From Falsiroseomonas tokyonensis (lineage in GTDB: Bacteria > Pseudomonadota > Alphaproteobacteria > Acetobacterales > Acetobacteraceae): a stretch of 64,000 bases of DNA. Where the stretch lies: assembly GCF_019024325.1 (NCBI RefSeq), contig NZ_JAFNJS010000004.1, positions 310,001 to 374,000 of the forward strand, written 5' to 3'. The notes below the pieces were generated by a model, which saw only the letters and a list, made by a program, of their open reading frames with translations, was not told the origin of the DNA and did not search any database. Position 1 is the first letter of the stretch. Each line of letters begins with the position of its first letter. Of the stretch, positions 18,049 to 25,644 are shown in pieces. Made by a program: the position numbers and the translations under genes.

Positions 18049-19844
18049 GCGTCAGCGCCGTCACCGTCGAGATCATCAAGGGCGCGCTGCGCTCGGCCCA
18101 GGCGGAGTGCGAGGCGCTGCTGGAACGCACCGCCATGTCGCCGGTGATTCGGGAGAAGCAGGACTATTTCATCGGCTTCTACGGCGCCGATGGAAGGCTG
18201 GTGACCGGCACCAAGCTGCCGCTCTTCGGCGACGTGCTGCGGCCGATCCTCGACCGCTTTCCGGCGGAGGACATCAGGCCGGGCGATATCATCTGGTACA
18301 ATGATTGCTACGCCTCCCGCGGCGGCGTCTCGCACACCTCGGACCAGGTCTTTGCCACGCCGGTCTTCGTGGAGGGCCGGCTGGTCGCCTTCGCGCAGAG
18401 CTGGGCGCATTTCCGGGACATCGGCGGCGCCTGGCCGGGCTCAAACACGCCGGGCACCGAAAGCATCTTCCAGGAAGGCATCATCGTGCCGCCGGTGCGG
18501 CTCTACCGCGAAGGCGTACTAAACACCGATCTCTTTGAGACCTTTGTCCGCAACTCCCGCTTCCCGCAGCATGCGCGCGGCGATACGCGGGCGCTGACGG
18601 CGGCGGTGCGGCTGGGCGAGAAGCGGCTTGCGGAACTCTTTTCGCGCTTCGGCACGGAGGTGCTGCTGGGCGCGGTCGAGACAATGATCGACCAGTCCTC
18701 GCGCGTGTTTCGCCGGCGCCTGGCGGAGCTGTTTCCGCCCGGCGGCAGCTGGCGCTTTGCCGATCGCGTCGATGGCGACGGCAAGGGCGGCGGGCCCTTC
18801 ACGGTGCGCTTCACGCTGGAATCCCGCGAGGACGGGTTCACGCTGGACACCACGGAGTCCGACGCGCAGGCCAAGGGCCCCATCAACTTCCTGATGAACC
18901 CCACCGTGCCCAATACCGTCTTCGGCCTGTATCTGCTGCGCGACGAGCCGGGGCTGATGATGAACGAGGGCCTGCTGCGCGCCATCGCCGATGTGCGGAC
19001 GAAGGACGGCACCATCATACAGCCCGCCTTTCCGGCGCCGCTCGGCCAGCGATCGAACACCCTGGCGCGCGTCATCTCCAGCTGCCTCGGCCTGATCGCG
19101 CAGGCGACGGAGGGCGAAAGCCCGGCGGCGAGCTCGATCTACACCATCTATACGCTGACGGGGCGGCAGCCCGCGGATGGTTCGCTGTTCTACAAATCCG
19201 GCGGCCACGGCACCGGCCAGGGCGCGCGGCCTTTCGCCGATGGGCTCGACGTCATCTACTACGTCGCGCAGCAGAACTATCCGATCGAGTTCCTTGAGAC
19301 CGATATGCCCGTTCGCATCCGCACCTACGCCATCCGCGCCGATTCCGGCGGCCCCGGGCGCTGGCGCGGCGGCTGCGGCATGGTGCGGGAGATGGAGGTG
19401 CTGGTGGATGGCGCCACGCTCAACACGCGCATGGACAATGTGGACAACCCGCCCTGGGGCGCGAAGGGCGGCGAGAGCGGCCGCCCCGGGCGTTTTGTGC
19501 TGAATCCCGGCACGCCAAACGAGCGCGAATTGCCGCGCCTGGCGCAAGGCATCCCGATGAAGCGCGGCGATGTGGTGCGCATGGAATCCACCGGCGGCGG
19601 CGGCTGGGGCGATCCCTTCGCGCGTGAACCCTGGCGCGTGCGGCAGGATCTGCGGGGCGGCTTCATCACGGAAGATGGCGCGCGCGCGGATTACGGCGTG
19701 GTCTTCCGCGAAGGCCCGGATCGCGAGGTGGATGAGGCGGCGACCACGGCGCTGCGCGACCAGCGCCGAGACAACACCGCGATGTTCCACCGGCACGGCC
19801 AGCACCGCGATGCGGATGCCTGGTGGGAAGCGATGGCGAGTTAG
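18045..19844 (+). CDS. hyuB: Hydantoinase/oxoprolinase subunit B (copy 2)
   Basis: 599 residues; the start ATG overlaps the M20 stop (ATGA). The motifs ALLERTAMS, YNDCYASRG, SHTSDQVF and GGGGWGDP mark HyuB, and long stretches parallel the copy at 7435-9198. Its subunit A (19841-21898) is not downstream but on the opposite strand, with stop codons overlapping by 4 bp. The two subunits must therefore be transcribed separately, which is unusual for this family. Confidence 0.92.
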   Translation: MSVSAVTVEIIKGALRSAQAECEALLERTAMSPVIREKQDYFIGFYGADGRLVTGTKLPLFGDVLRPILDRFPAEDIRPGDIIWYNDCYASRGGVSHTSDQVFATPVFVEGRLVAFAQSWAHFRDIGGAWPGSNTPGTESIFQEGIIVPPVRLYREGVLNTDLFETFVRNSRFPQHARGDTRALTAAVRLGEKRLAELFSRFGTEVLLGAVETMIDQSSRVFRRRLAELFPPGGSWRFADRVDGDGKGGGPFTVRFTLESREDGFTLDTTESDAQAKGPINFLMNPTVPNTVFGLYLLRDEPGLMMNEGLLRAIADVRTKDGTIIQPAFPAPLGQRSNTLARVISSCLGLIAQATEGESPAASSIYTIYTLTGRQPADGSLFYKSGGHGTGQGARPFADGLDVIYYVAQQNYPIEFLETDMPVRIRTYAIRADSGGPGRWRGGCGMVREMEVLVDGATLNTRMDNVDNPPWGAKGGESGRPGRFVLNPGTPNERELPRLAQGIPMKRGDVVRMESTGGGGWGDPFAREPWRVRQDLRGGFITEDGARADYGVVFREGPDREVDEAATTALRDQRRDNTAMFHRHGQHRDADAWWEAMAS

Positions 19845-21898
19845 CCGACCTCCACCACCAAGTTTCCAAAAGCGTCGAGCGTCGCAACGTCGCCCTCGTG
19901 CAGCCAGGTCGTCGCATCCATCTGTACGACGATGCCCGGGCCGCGCAGCACGGCGCCGGCGCCGAGTGAATCGCGGCGCCAGACCGGCACCTGCGCCGGG
20001 CCGGATTCCAGATGCACCAGCGCCGTCGCAGTGTGGCCAGTCTCGCCGGCGGGCGGCGCGGCCTCCGCCGCCGGACCCGGCAGCGTGCCGAGCGCGGTGA
20101 CTTCCAGCGTCACGATCTCCACCGGCGTGTCGCGCTGCGCAAAAGTGTAGAGCTGTTCGTGCTGCGCGTGGAAGCGCTCCACCGCCGCGGCCAGCGCGGC
20201 GGCATCGGCAACACGGCCGGGCCATTCCACGTAAAGCTCGAAGCCCTGGTGCATATAGCGCATGCCGACGCGCCAACGGATCTCGCGCGCGCCCTCCGGC
20301 ACCGCTTCCGCCACCAGCCAGGAAGCGGCCTCCGCATCCAGCGCGCCGAAGGCGCTGGCCAGCGGCGCCACATCGGTCACCGGCGCGCGCAGCATCACCG
20401 TCCGCGCAAATTCGTTGCGCAGCGGCGCGGCCAGAAGCCCCTCGGCGGAGAGCACGCCGGGCCGCGCCGGCACCAGGATGCGCGTCATGCCCAGCAACCG
20501 CGCGATCGCGCCCGCCTGCAACGGCCCCGCACCGCCGAAGGGAAACAGTGCAAAATCCTGGGGATCGTGGCCGCGCTGGACGGAGACGACGCGGATCGCG
20601 CCGGCCATGGCATTGTCCGCCACCGCCACGATGCCGCGCGCCGCATCCTGCAGGCTGAGGCCCAGCGGCTTCGCGATGCGCGTCTCGATGGCGCGCGCGG
20701 CGGCGTCCACGTCGAGCCGGATGCTGCCATCCAGCAGCGAGGGCGGCAGGCGGCCGAGCACCAGGTTCGCATCCGTCAGCGTCGGCGCCTCCCCACTGCG
20801 GCCATAGGCGACGGGGCCGGGATCGGCGCCGGCGCTCTCCGGGCCCACCAGCAGCGCGCCTTCCGGCGAGACGCGCGCGATGGAGCCGCCGCCGGCGCCG
20901 ATGGTGTGGATATCGATCATCGGCAGGGTCAGCGGCCAGTCGCCGACGCGGCCCTCGCTGGTCAGCCGCGGCTCCCCGTCGATCAGGCTGATATCGGCGG
21001 AGGTGCCGCCGACATCCAGCGTGATCAGCCGCGGATGCCCGGACCGCAGGCCGACCGCGCGCGCCCCCACCACGCCTGCCGCGGGGCCGGAAAGCGCGGT
21101 CTGCACCGGCTGCCTGGCCGCGCCCTCGCCGCGGATCACGCCGCCGCTCGATTTCATCAGCAGCAGCGGCGCGCTGATGCCGCCGTCGCGAAGTCGATCC
21201 TCCACGCGGCGGACATAGGTGGCGACGGCGGGCATGACATAGGCGTTCAGCGCGGTGGCCATGCTGCGTTCGTATTCGCGGAAGACGGGCAGCACTTCGG
21301 TCGAGAGCGTGATGGGAATGCCGGGCAGCGCCTCCGCCAGGATGGCGCCGGCGCGCTGCTCGTGGCGCGGATCGGCATAGGCATGCAGGAAGCACACGGC
21401 CACGGCCTGCACGCCGAGTCGGCGGAATTCGGCGGCGGCGGCGCGCACATCGTCCTCCTCCAGCGGCGTCACCACGCTGCCATCGGCGGCCAGGCGTTCG
21501 CGCGCTTCCAGCACGTGTTCGGGCGGGATCGGGCGGCGCGGCTTCACCCAGGCATAGAGGTTCTCGTGCCGCGGAATGTCGTGCCGGCCGATCTCCAGCA
21601 CATGGCGCAGGCCCTGCGTGGTCAGCAGCCCGGCCTGCGTTCCCTTGTGTTCGAGGATCGCATTCGTCGCCACGGTCGTGCCGTGCAGCACATGCGTCAC
21701 CTGCGCGGCCGCGCGGCCGGCCTGGGCCAAGATCTGGGCGATGCCATCCGCGAAAGCCTGCGATCTGTCGGCGGGAGTGGAGGGCACCTTGGCCTGCCAG
21801 CGCCGGCCGCTGTCGCGGTCCACCAGCACGATGTCGGTGAAGGTGCCGCCGGCATCGACGGCGATGGAAAGAGAGCCCTGCGCGCGATCGTCCGTCAT
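19841..21898 (-). CDS. hyuA: Hydantoinase/oxoprolinase subunit A (copy 2)
   Basis: 685 residues with VDAGGTFTDI at the N-terminus, LDVGGTSADI and GAGGGSIA in the middle, and the TTWLHEGD-type C-terminal segment of HyuA proteins. It is a paralogue of 5418-7454. It converges with its presumed partner HyuB (ends 19844). It is transcribed from its own promoter, divergent from the exported repeat protein at 22010. Confidence 0.92.
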   Translation of the reverse strand: MTDDRAQGSLSIAVDAGGTFTDIVLVDRDSGRRWQAKVPSTPADRSQAFADGIAQILAQAGRAAAQVTHVLHGTTVATNAILEHKGTQAGLLTTQGLRHVLEIGRHDIPRHENLYAWVKPRRPIPPEHVLEARERLAADGSVVTPLEEDDVRAAAAEFRRLGVQAVAVCFLHAYADPRHEQRAGAILAEALPGIPITLSTEVLPVFREYERSMATALNAYVMPAVATYVRRVEDRLRDGGISAPLLLMKSSGGVIRGEGAARQPVQTALSGPAAGVVGARAVGLRSGHPRLITLDVGGTSADISLIDGEPRLTSEGRVGDWPLTLPMIDIHTIGAGGGSIARVSPEGALLVGPESAGADPGPVAYGRSGEAPTLTDANLVLGRLPPSLLDGSIRLDVDAAARAIETRIAKPLGLSLQDAARGIVAVADNAMAGAIRVVSVQRGHDPQDFALFPFGGAGPLQAGAIARLLGMTRILVPARPGVLSAEGLLAAPLRNEFARTVMLRAPVTDVAPLASAFGALDAEAASWLVAEAVPEGAREIRWRVGMRYMHQGFELYVEWPGRVADAAALAAAVERFHAQHEQLYTFAQRDTPVEIVTLEVTALGTLPGPAAEAAPPAGETGHTATALVHLESGPAQVPVWRRDSLGAGAVLRGPGIVVQMDATTWLHEGDVATLDAFGNLVVEVG

Positions 21899-21949
21899 GC
21901 CAGCCCCGTCTTGTGCAGCCGGGATGCTAGGATACTCCGTGGCGGGGGG

Positions 21950-21969
21950 AAATCGGGCGCGGCCGATTT
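21950..21969. promoter_or_regulatory. Short inverted repeat between divergent genes
   Basis: AAATCGG-GCGCGG-CCGATTT: 7-bp perfect arms with a 6-bp spacer, in the 111-bp gap between hyuA copy 2 (start 21898) and the repeat protein (start 22010). It may be an operator or simply a hairpin; no regulator is assigned. Confidence 0.25.
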
Positions 21970-22009
21970 TGGCATCGTCCTGTTAATCAGGCCCTGGCAA
22001 TCTCGCCGC

Positions 22010-22420
22010 ATGCGCCTCGCCGTCCTGCTTCTGTCGCTTCTGCTTGCGCTGCCTGCCGTGGCGCAGACGCAGCGTTCCTATGACAGCCAGGGCCGCGCCA
22101 CGGGTCGCGCCGAGACGCGCGGAGACACCACGCGCTACTACGACAGCCAGGGCCGCAACACGGGTCGCAGCGAAACCCGCGACGGCGTCACGCGCCACTA
22201 TGATGCGCAGGGGCGCAGCACCGGCCGCAGCGAGCAGCGCGGCGAGACGCAGCGTCACTACGATGCGCAGGGCCGCGCCACTGGCCGCAGCGAGACGCGC
22301 GACAGCACGCGGCGGGACTATGATGCGAGCGGCCGCAGCCAGGGCCGTGCCGAGACCCGTGGCGACACCACCCGCTTCTACGACAGCCAGGGCCGCAGCA
22401 CGGGCCGGCTGCAGAAGTAG
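22010..22420 (+). CDS. Exported protein made of six 20-residue YD-type tandem repeats
   Basis: 136 residues. Residues 1-19 (MRLAVLLLSLLLALPAVAQ) form a clear Sec signal peptide. The rest is about six copies of a 20-residue unit, consensus Y-D-x-Q-G-R-x-T-G-R-x-E-x-R-G-x-T-x-R-x, each encoded by exactly 60 bp. The unit resembles the YD repeats of RHS/wall-associated proteins but is shorter and arginine-rich, giving a basic periplasmic or surface protein. There is no catalytic domain. It ends one base before the convergent WD40-cytochrome gene. The function is unknown. Confidence 0.75.
   Translation: MRLAVLLLSLLLALPAVAQTQRSYDSQGRATGRAETRGDTTRYYDSQGRNTGRSETRDGVTRHYDAQGRSTGRSEQRGETQRHYDAQGRATGRSETRDSTRRDYDASGRSQGRAETRGDTTRFYDSQGRSTGRLQK
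22077..22417 (+). repeat. Tandem 60-bp coding repeats
   Basis: About six consecutive 60-bp units inside the exported repeat protein, each containing a TATGA-CAGCCAGGGCCGC-like core and a CACGGGTCGC-like segment. Because the period is a multiple of three, other frames stay open too. Units differ mainly at third positions and a few residues, indicating amplification followed by divergence. Confidence 0.8.
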
Positions 22421-23674
22421 CTACCGCGTCGCGGCTTCGAGGAAATCGAGCAGCGCGGAAAGCTCCTCTGCATTGCCCACGGTCTGAATGGGCATGCGGG
22501 TGCCCGGCGTCACCTCATCCGGGCCGCGGGTGAAGAGATCCGCCACCGTCTCCCGCGTCCAGACGATATCGCCGCGGGCCAGGCGCTCCGAATAGGCGTA
22601 GCCGGGGAGCGACCCCATGCGGCGGCCGAAAATGCCGTGCAGATGCGGGCCGGCCATGGGCGGCGCCGTGGCCTCCAGCGCATGGCAGGCGGCGCAGGCG
22701 CGGAAGACGCGGGCGCCCTGGGGGTGCAGGCCGGCCGGCACGGCCTCCTCCGCCGGACCCTCCACCGGACCCATGGGCCGGCCGGTCGCCGAACTCCAGC
22801 GGCGCACGCGGCGATCCGTGCCGCCCGTGAACAGGCTGTTCCCGTCCGGCGCCCAGGCGACGGACCAGACCGGCAGGCCCGGCCCCTCCAGCGTGTGGCG
22901 CAGGCGCAGCGTCGCCACCTCCCAGATCGTGACGCTGCCGCCGAGGCCGGCGGCGGCGAGTTGCGTGCCGTCCGGGGAGGCTGCGAGCGCCACGATCGGC
23001 CGGGCGCCCGCCTGCACCTCCCGCACCCCGCCGTCGGGGGCCACCAGGCGCAGCGCGCCCTCCGCCCCGCCCACCGCCAGCAGGCCGCCGGGCAGCGCCG
23101 CCAGCGCGTTCAGCGGCGGGCCGAATTCCGCCAGGGTGCGTGGCGCCTCCCCCTCCGGCCAGATTCGCAACGTGCCGTCGAAGCCGGCGGTGGCCACCAA
23201 CCCGTCGCTGCGGAAGGCGACTGCATTCACCTGGCCCTGATGCCCCTGCAGGACCCGGGCGGCGCTTCCCGAAAGATCCCAGACCCGCGCCGTGCCGTCC
23301 CAGGAGGCCGAGGCCAGGCGCGCGCCCGCCGCCGCCAGCCCCGCCACCGGCCCGTCATGTCCCGTCAGCACGCGGAGCGGCTCCGGCCCCGGCCGGGGCG
23401 GCCAGAGCGCCACCAGCCCATCCTCCCCGCTGCTGGCCAGCATCCCGCCGGGCAGCGCCGCCAGGGCATTCACCGCGCCCTGGTGCCAGCGCAGCACCGC
23501 CCGCGCCCGCAGCCCGTCCGGCGCCCACAAAATGATCGCCTGGTCGAATCCGGCCGAGGCCAGGCCGCCATCCTCCGCCACCGCCAGGGCCCGCACCGGG
23601 CCGCCATGCACGGCCTCCTGCGCCGCAACCGGCGTGGAGAGCAGCAAAGCGAGGAGAAGCGGCAGGATGCGCAT
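22421..23674 (-). CDS. WD40-repeat protein fused to a C-terminal cytochrome c domain
   Basis: 417 residues. A signal peptide (MRILPLLLALLLSTPVAAQ) is followed by about seven WD40-like blades (repeated xxxLAALPGGxLAS/xVRVWD patterns, residues about 20-310). The C-terminus is a class I cytochrome c domain with heme site CAACH and likely axial Met in TRMPIQ. It is a periplasmic electron-transfer protein with a beta-propeller interaction surface. The start at 23674 was chosen at the signal peptide; an upstream ATG adds only a non-family leader. It is divergent from the creatininase-family gene, 68 bp away. Confidence 0.88.
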   Translation of the reverse strand: MRILPLLLALLLSTPVAAQEAVHGGPVRALAVAEDGGLASAGFDQAIILWAPDGLRARAVLRWHQGAVNALAALPGGMLASSGEDGLVALWPPRPGPEPLRVLTGHDGPVAGLAAAGARLASASWDGTARVWDLSGSAARVLQGHQGQVNAVAFRSDGLVATAGFDGTLRIWPEGEAPRTLAEFGPPLNALAALPGGLLAVGGAEGALRLVAPDGGVREVQAGARPIVALAASPDGTQLAAAGLGGSVTIWEVATLRLRHTLEGPGLPVWSVAWAPDGNSLFTGGTDRRVRRWSSATGRPMGPVEGPAEEAVPAGLHPQGARVFRACAACHALEATAPPMAGPHLHGIFGRRMGSLPGYAYSERLARGDIVWTRETVADLFTRGPDEVTPGTRMPIQTVGNAEELSALLDFLEAATR

Positions 23675-23742
23675 GCACACAGGATGCCGCCTCCGCGCCG
23701 CTGGTCTAGCCTGTTCGTGCAACCAGACGGGAATGTGCGGGC

Positions 23743-24507
23743 ATGACGATCGATGCAGAGGTGTTCTGGGCGCGGCTGACCGCCGCCGAGATCCAGGCGC
23801 GCGCCACCCCGGAGACGGTGGTGCTGATCCCCGTCGCCTCCATCGAGCAGCACGGCCCGCATCTGGCGGTGGGCGTGGATACGCTGCTGGCCACGGCGGT
23901 GGCGGAACGCACGGCGCGGCGGATGCTCGCGGCCGGCCAACCGGCGCTGGTCACCCCCACCATCTGGTCCGGCCTCGCCGAGCACCACATGGCCTTCGGC
24001 GGCACCATGACGCTGGACCTCGCCACCTTCTCCGCACTGGTCGGCGGCATCGCCCGCAGCGTGGCGCGGCACGGATTCCGGCGCATCGCCCTGGTCAATG
24101 GCCATGGCGGCAATACCGAGGCGGTCGCCAGCGCCGCCATCGAGCTGACCCGCAGCCTCGGCGTGCCGGTGGTGGGGCTGACCTATTGGCTCGCCAATGC
24201 CGACACCTTTGGGCCGATCCTGGAAAGCCAGCCCAATGTCATGCATGCCTGCGAGGCCGAGACCTCGATGATGATGGCCGTGGCGCCCGATTGCGTGCGC
24301 ACGGACCGCATCCAGGCCGCGGTGCCGAAACGCTTCGCGCCCCCTGCCCCGCCCGGCTTCAAGCGCAGCCGCCCGTTTGCCGAGATGACCGATACCGGCG
24401 TCATCGGCGACCCGCGCAGCGCCAGCGCCGAGAAGGGGGAACGGCTGCTGGAGGCGGCGGCCAAGCGCCTGTCCGAGGAGTTCGCCCGGCCGGAGCTGTG
24501 GTCCTAG
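23743..24507 (+). CDS. Creatininase family protein
   Basis: 254 residues with the full metal-site pattern of creatininase-family amidohydrolases: IPVASIEQHGPHLAVGVDT (Glu, His and Asp ligands), EHHMAFGGT and NGHGGN. Family members hydrolyse creatinine or deformylate/cleave amides in riboflavin, F420 or mycofactocin pathways. The substrate is not evident here. A single-gene unit; the following 700 bp look degraded. Confidence 0.9.
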   Translation: MTIDAEVFWARLTAAEIQARATPETVVLIPVASIEQHGPHLAVGVDTLLATAVAERTARRMLAAGQPALVTPTIWSGLAEHHMAFGGTMTLDLATFSALVGGIARSVARHGFRRIALVNGHGGNTEAVASAAIELTRSLGVPVVGLTYWLANADTFGPILESQPNVMHACEAETSMMMAVAPDCVRTDRIQAAVPKRFAPPAPPGFKRSRPFAEMTDTGVIGDPRSASAEKGERLLEAAAKRLSEEFARPELWS

Positions 24508-24513
24508 GACGGG

Positions 24514-24979
24514 ATGATGTTTCCTCGCTTGCGTCGCCCGGCTGGGCGGCGTTGCTCGCGCCGGGCGCGGGCGCGGCGCAGGGCGCCCGCGAGGCGTCCG
24601 AGATCATCACGGTCGAGGTCGCGGGCCACACCTTCCACCTGCCGCTCGCCCACCTCCCGGCGCGCCCTCCGGCGGGGCGCTGGAGCGGATGCGACGGCAG
24701 CAGGTGAACCGCTGGAACAGCTTTGGCTTCGCCTTCCAGATGCCCGGTGGCCAGCCGTCGCCCGCGCCCATCGCGACCACCGGACGGCTTTATCTGCGGC
24801 CGGAGGAGATGCGGCCCAGCGAGCCGCGTGGCGACGCCGTGCTCATGTTGCCCGTTCTGCGCGTGCAGGCGTGGCGCGAGGGCATGCCCGCGGAGTGGCG
24901 ATCGCACGCCCTGAGGGACCGGCTGGCAACATTCCGCCGGATACGGTTCGATAGGAGCAGGGCACGCGCGCCGGGATAA
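24514..24979 (+). pseudogene. Probable frameshifted hypothetical gene
   Basis: Two frames look coding in sequence. The first runs to about 24657 and reads ITVEVAGHTFHLPLAHLP. The second continues as GGALERMRRQQVNRW, FGFAFQMPGG and RLYLRPEEMRP to a stop at 24979. Joining them needs one extra base near 24657-24662, in a CCCGGCGCG run, so either a one-base deletion inactivated the gene or there is a sequencing error. I do not recognise the family. The true start is unclear. Confidence 0.4.
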
Positions 24980-25074
24980 TCGAGATACGGTCGCGCCCTG
25001 CCCAGAAGCATAGGGGCGTCTCCTATGACGGCTCGAAATACGACCCCGAGCTTCGACGGGCCGCGTCATTTCTC

Positions 25075-25257
25075 ATGAGTTGCACGCTCGATACCCCTCC
25101 CCAGCCGAACCTCCATCCATGCCGTGCCGACGCCATCGACGAGGAGCTGGGCCTCACCTCTCTCCTGCAGAACCTCGCCCGCCGCATCGAGGACATCTTC
25201 GACATCGTGCGGCAGGCGCTGGTGCTGCTGCAAAGTCGGGAAGTCCAACAGCTCTAG
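25075..25257 (+). CDS. Possible small hypothetical protein
   Basis: A 60-residue open frame ending in an amphipathic helical stretch (LGLTSLLQNLARRIEDIFDIVRQ, shown in part by LARRIEDIFDIV). The frame is open upstream with plausible composition, so it may be the 3' part of a broken gene. There is no clear ribosome site. Its stop overlaps the stop of the exported protein on the other strand. Evidence for expression is weak. Confidence 0.25.
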   Translation: MSCTLDTPPQPNLHPCRADAIDEELGLTSLLQNLARRIEDIFDIVRQALVLLQSREVQQL

Positions 25258-25511
25258 GCCGGGCAGCGCATCCAGATCCCGGTGGCGGTGCCGCCCGGCA
25301 CACCGACGGTGCCTTCCCGCCAGGTCCCACGGATAGAAGGTCGCACCGCATTCGCAGCGGTGACGCAGAGCAGGCCCCCCTCGCTATTCGGCAGCACCCC
25401 GCCGATGGAGAGATTCACCGAGGTGATGCGGGCGTGGGCCACGTAGCCGCCCAGGACGATGCCGCCTGCAAGGAACCCGGCGGCGAAGGAGGCAATGCGC
25501 GCGATCTGCAT
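25254..25511 (-). CDS. Small exported hypothetical protein
   Basis: 85 residues from the ATG at 25511, with AAGGAAAG about 12 bases upstream. Residues 1-27 form a signal peptide or membrane anchor (IASFAAGFLAGGIVLGGYVAHA). The mature part, about 58 residues, has two cysteines (LLCVTAAN, WMRCPA) that could form a disulfide in the periplasm. The family is not recognised. It lies in a poorly populated stretch between the decayed gene and the RTX protease. Confidence 0.55.
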   Translation of the reverse strand: MQIARIASFAAGFLAGGIVLGGYVAHARITSVNLSIGGVLPNSEGGLLCVTAANAVRPSIRGTWREGTVGVPGGTATGIWMRCPA

Positions 25512-25644
25512 GGACGGTTCTTTCCTTGAAGTCGTCACCATGGCAGCCGCTGCACGGATCCGCCACTGCATTACGTTGCCGCATCGCCTCGTTGGCACAT
25601 GCCAGCCCTCAGGCCCGGGGGGACAACCTCCATAGCCACGACAA

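Noticed and set aside
20012-22009. A long plus-strand extension upstream of the repeat protein
   Set aside because: It is antisense to hyuA copy 2 and lacks motifs. The signal peptide of the repeat protein begins at 22010.
22077-22417. CRISPR-like array
   Set aside because: The 60-bp units are contiguous with no unique spacers and encode an in-frame protein repeat.
25025-25078. A 17-codon frame overlapping the small frame at 25075 (ATGA)
   Set aside because: Too short, no ribosome site and no homology basis; the overlap can occur by chance.
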